A DNA stretch of 64,000 nucleotides from Flavobacterium nackdongense (lineage in GTDB: Bacteria > Bacteroidota > Bacteroidia > Flavobacteriales > Flavobacteriaceae): positions 1,426,001 through 1,490,000 of the forward strand of contig NZ_CP037933.1 in the NCBI RefSeq assembly GCF_004355225.1. Reading direction: 5' to 3'. This document shows positions 63,563-64,000 of this stretch, one piece after another; the first letter of the stretch is position 1; each line of letters starts with the position of its first letter. Below the pieces are notes generated by a model. That model was given only the letters and a program-made list of their open reading frames with translations, ran no database searches and was not told where the DNA came from. The position numbers were made by a program, and so were the translations under genes.

Positions 63563-63566
63563 AAGC

Positions 63567-63612
63567 GTTTAAAGTTTAAGGTTAAATATCGCATAAACCT
63601 TAAACTTTAAAC
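63567..63612. repeat. Long hairpin between lepB and wbqC
   Basis: A perfect 17-bp inverted repeat (GTTTAAAGTTTAAGGTT 63567-63583, complement 63596-63612) has a 12-base loop and starts 4 bases after the lepB stop. No T-run follows, so it is not a classical terminator. It may stabilise or segment the mRNA. Confidence 0.7.
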
Positions 63613-63628
63613 CTTAAACAATTAATAA

Positions 63629-64000
63629 ATGAACATTCTTATACACCCCTCCTATTTCCCCTCGATTAGCCATTATGTTGCGATGGCTCAATGTGATACA
63701 ATTGTGTTTGAAATGGAGGATAATTTCCAAAAACAAACCAACCGAAATAGAACGTATATTTATAGCCCTAATGGCATTCAGTTGCTGAATATTCCTGTAA
63801 AACATTCGAAAGAAGCGCACCAAAAAACAAAAGAAATCAGGATCGAAAATGATTTCAATTGGCAAAAACAGCATTTCAAATCACTAGAAGCTGCTTATAG
63901 AACTTCGCCTTTCTTTGAGTTTTTTGAAGATGAACTTTTCCCAATTTTCGAAAAAAAACACCAATTCTTGATGGATTTGAATTTTGAAACGATGGAATTT
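63629..64000 (+). CDS. WbqC-family protein, 3' part missing
   Basis: The first 124 residues are visible. The start MNILIHPSYFPSISHYVAMA and the block NFQKQTNRNRTYIYSPNG, followed by LNIPVKHSKEAHQKTKEI, match the WbqC-like family, often found in sugar-modification and polysaccharide loci. Members are suspected of acyl or aminoacyl transfer; the biochemical role is uncertain. It follows lepB after a 17-bp hairpin and is probably the last or near-last gene of the parAB operon. Confidence 0.9.
   Translation, partial: MNILIHPSYFPSISHYVAMAQCDTIVFEMEDNFQKQTNRNRTYIYSPNGIQLLNIPVKHSKEAHQKTKEIRIENDFNWQKQHFKSLEAAYRTSPFFEFFEDELFPIFEKKHQFLMDLNFETMEF

Overview
The window is about 36% G+C by eye and carries a Bacteroidota chromosome, almost certainly Flavobacterium or a close relative. 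The evidence is the repeated TTG / TAnnTTTG promoter pattern of that phylum, the near absence of Shine-Dalgarno sequences, two type IX secretion (T9SS) type B cargo proteins, a PorV-like protein, choice-of-anchor L and DUF4105/Lnb families, a short-form (archaeal/eukaryote-like) ProRS, and the parA-parB-DUF5683-dapB-lepB-wbqC gene order. No prophage, insertion sequence, CRISPR array or rRNA is visible. Nearly everything is core or lineage-core genome.

Layout. 1-2.0 kb: a truncated subtilase behind mnmA. 2.0-2.8 kb: AT-rich non-coding DNA, then a lone outer-membrane porin (2993-4030). 4.5-7.2 kb: leftward rimO / small secreted protein / lipoprotein amidase operon. 7.3-10 kb: a REP-like hairpin element, a FadL-type barrel and a Gly/Trp/Tyr-rich lipoprotein, divergent from proS. 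11.6-12.2 kb: two identical tRNA-Glu genes and rpsT. 12.3-14.4 kb: a PAS histidine kinase with a CheY-like regulator. 14.5-16.3 kb: typA. 16.6-24.9 kb: an esterase and two large T9SS cargo proteins, all leftward. 25.1-28.8 kb: an unrecognised protein with kinase-like landmarks, a small zinc-ribbon-like protein, a fasciclin lipoprotein and a MORN-like secreted protein. 28.9-32.2 kb: an SbtA-type bicarbonate permease, a Sua5-type threonylcarbamoyl-AMP synthase and a small protein, divergent from a LysR regulator. 32.2-39.5 kb: a CHASE4 hybrid kinase, a C26 peptidase, an L,D-transpeptidase, rlmF, an LRR protein and a ParDE-like toxin-antitoxin pair.

39.6-46.9 kb: uvrB, an FAD-dependent dehydrogenase, a DUF2891 protein and recQ. 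46.9-50.1 kb: kdsD-tatC-AhpD-like-lptB, an envelope operon in which overlapping genes suggest translational coupling. 50.2-52.4 kb: an MNT/HEPN toxin-antitoxin pair facing GH25 lysozyme and pssA. 52.6-58.6 kb: a PorV-like protein and an Lnb-type protein facing a polysaccharide cluster (sugar-phosphate transferase and two glycosyltransferases). 58.8-64 kb: the parAB-dapB-lepB-wbqC operon, running off the right edge.

The most interesting leads are the pairing of a bicarbonate transporter with a bicarbonate-consuming t6A enzyme under a divergent LysR gene, the kinase-like protein at 25104-26162, a REP-like element, a near-identical 32-bp element spanning two unrelated stop codons, and a RecQ lacking its zinc cysteines. 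Everything is read by eye; no database search was run.
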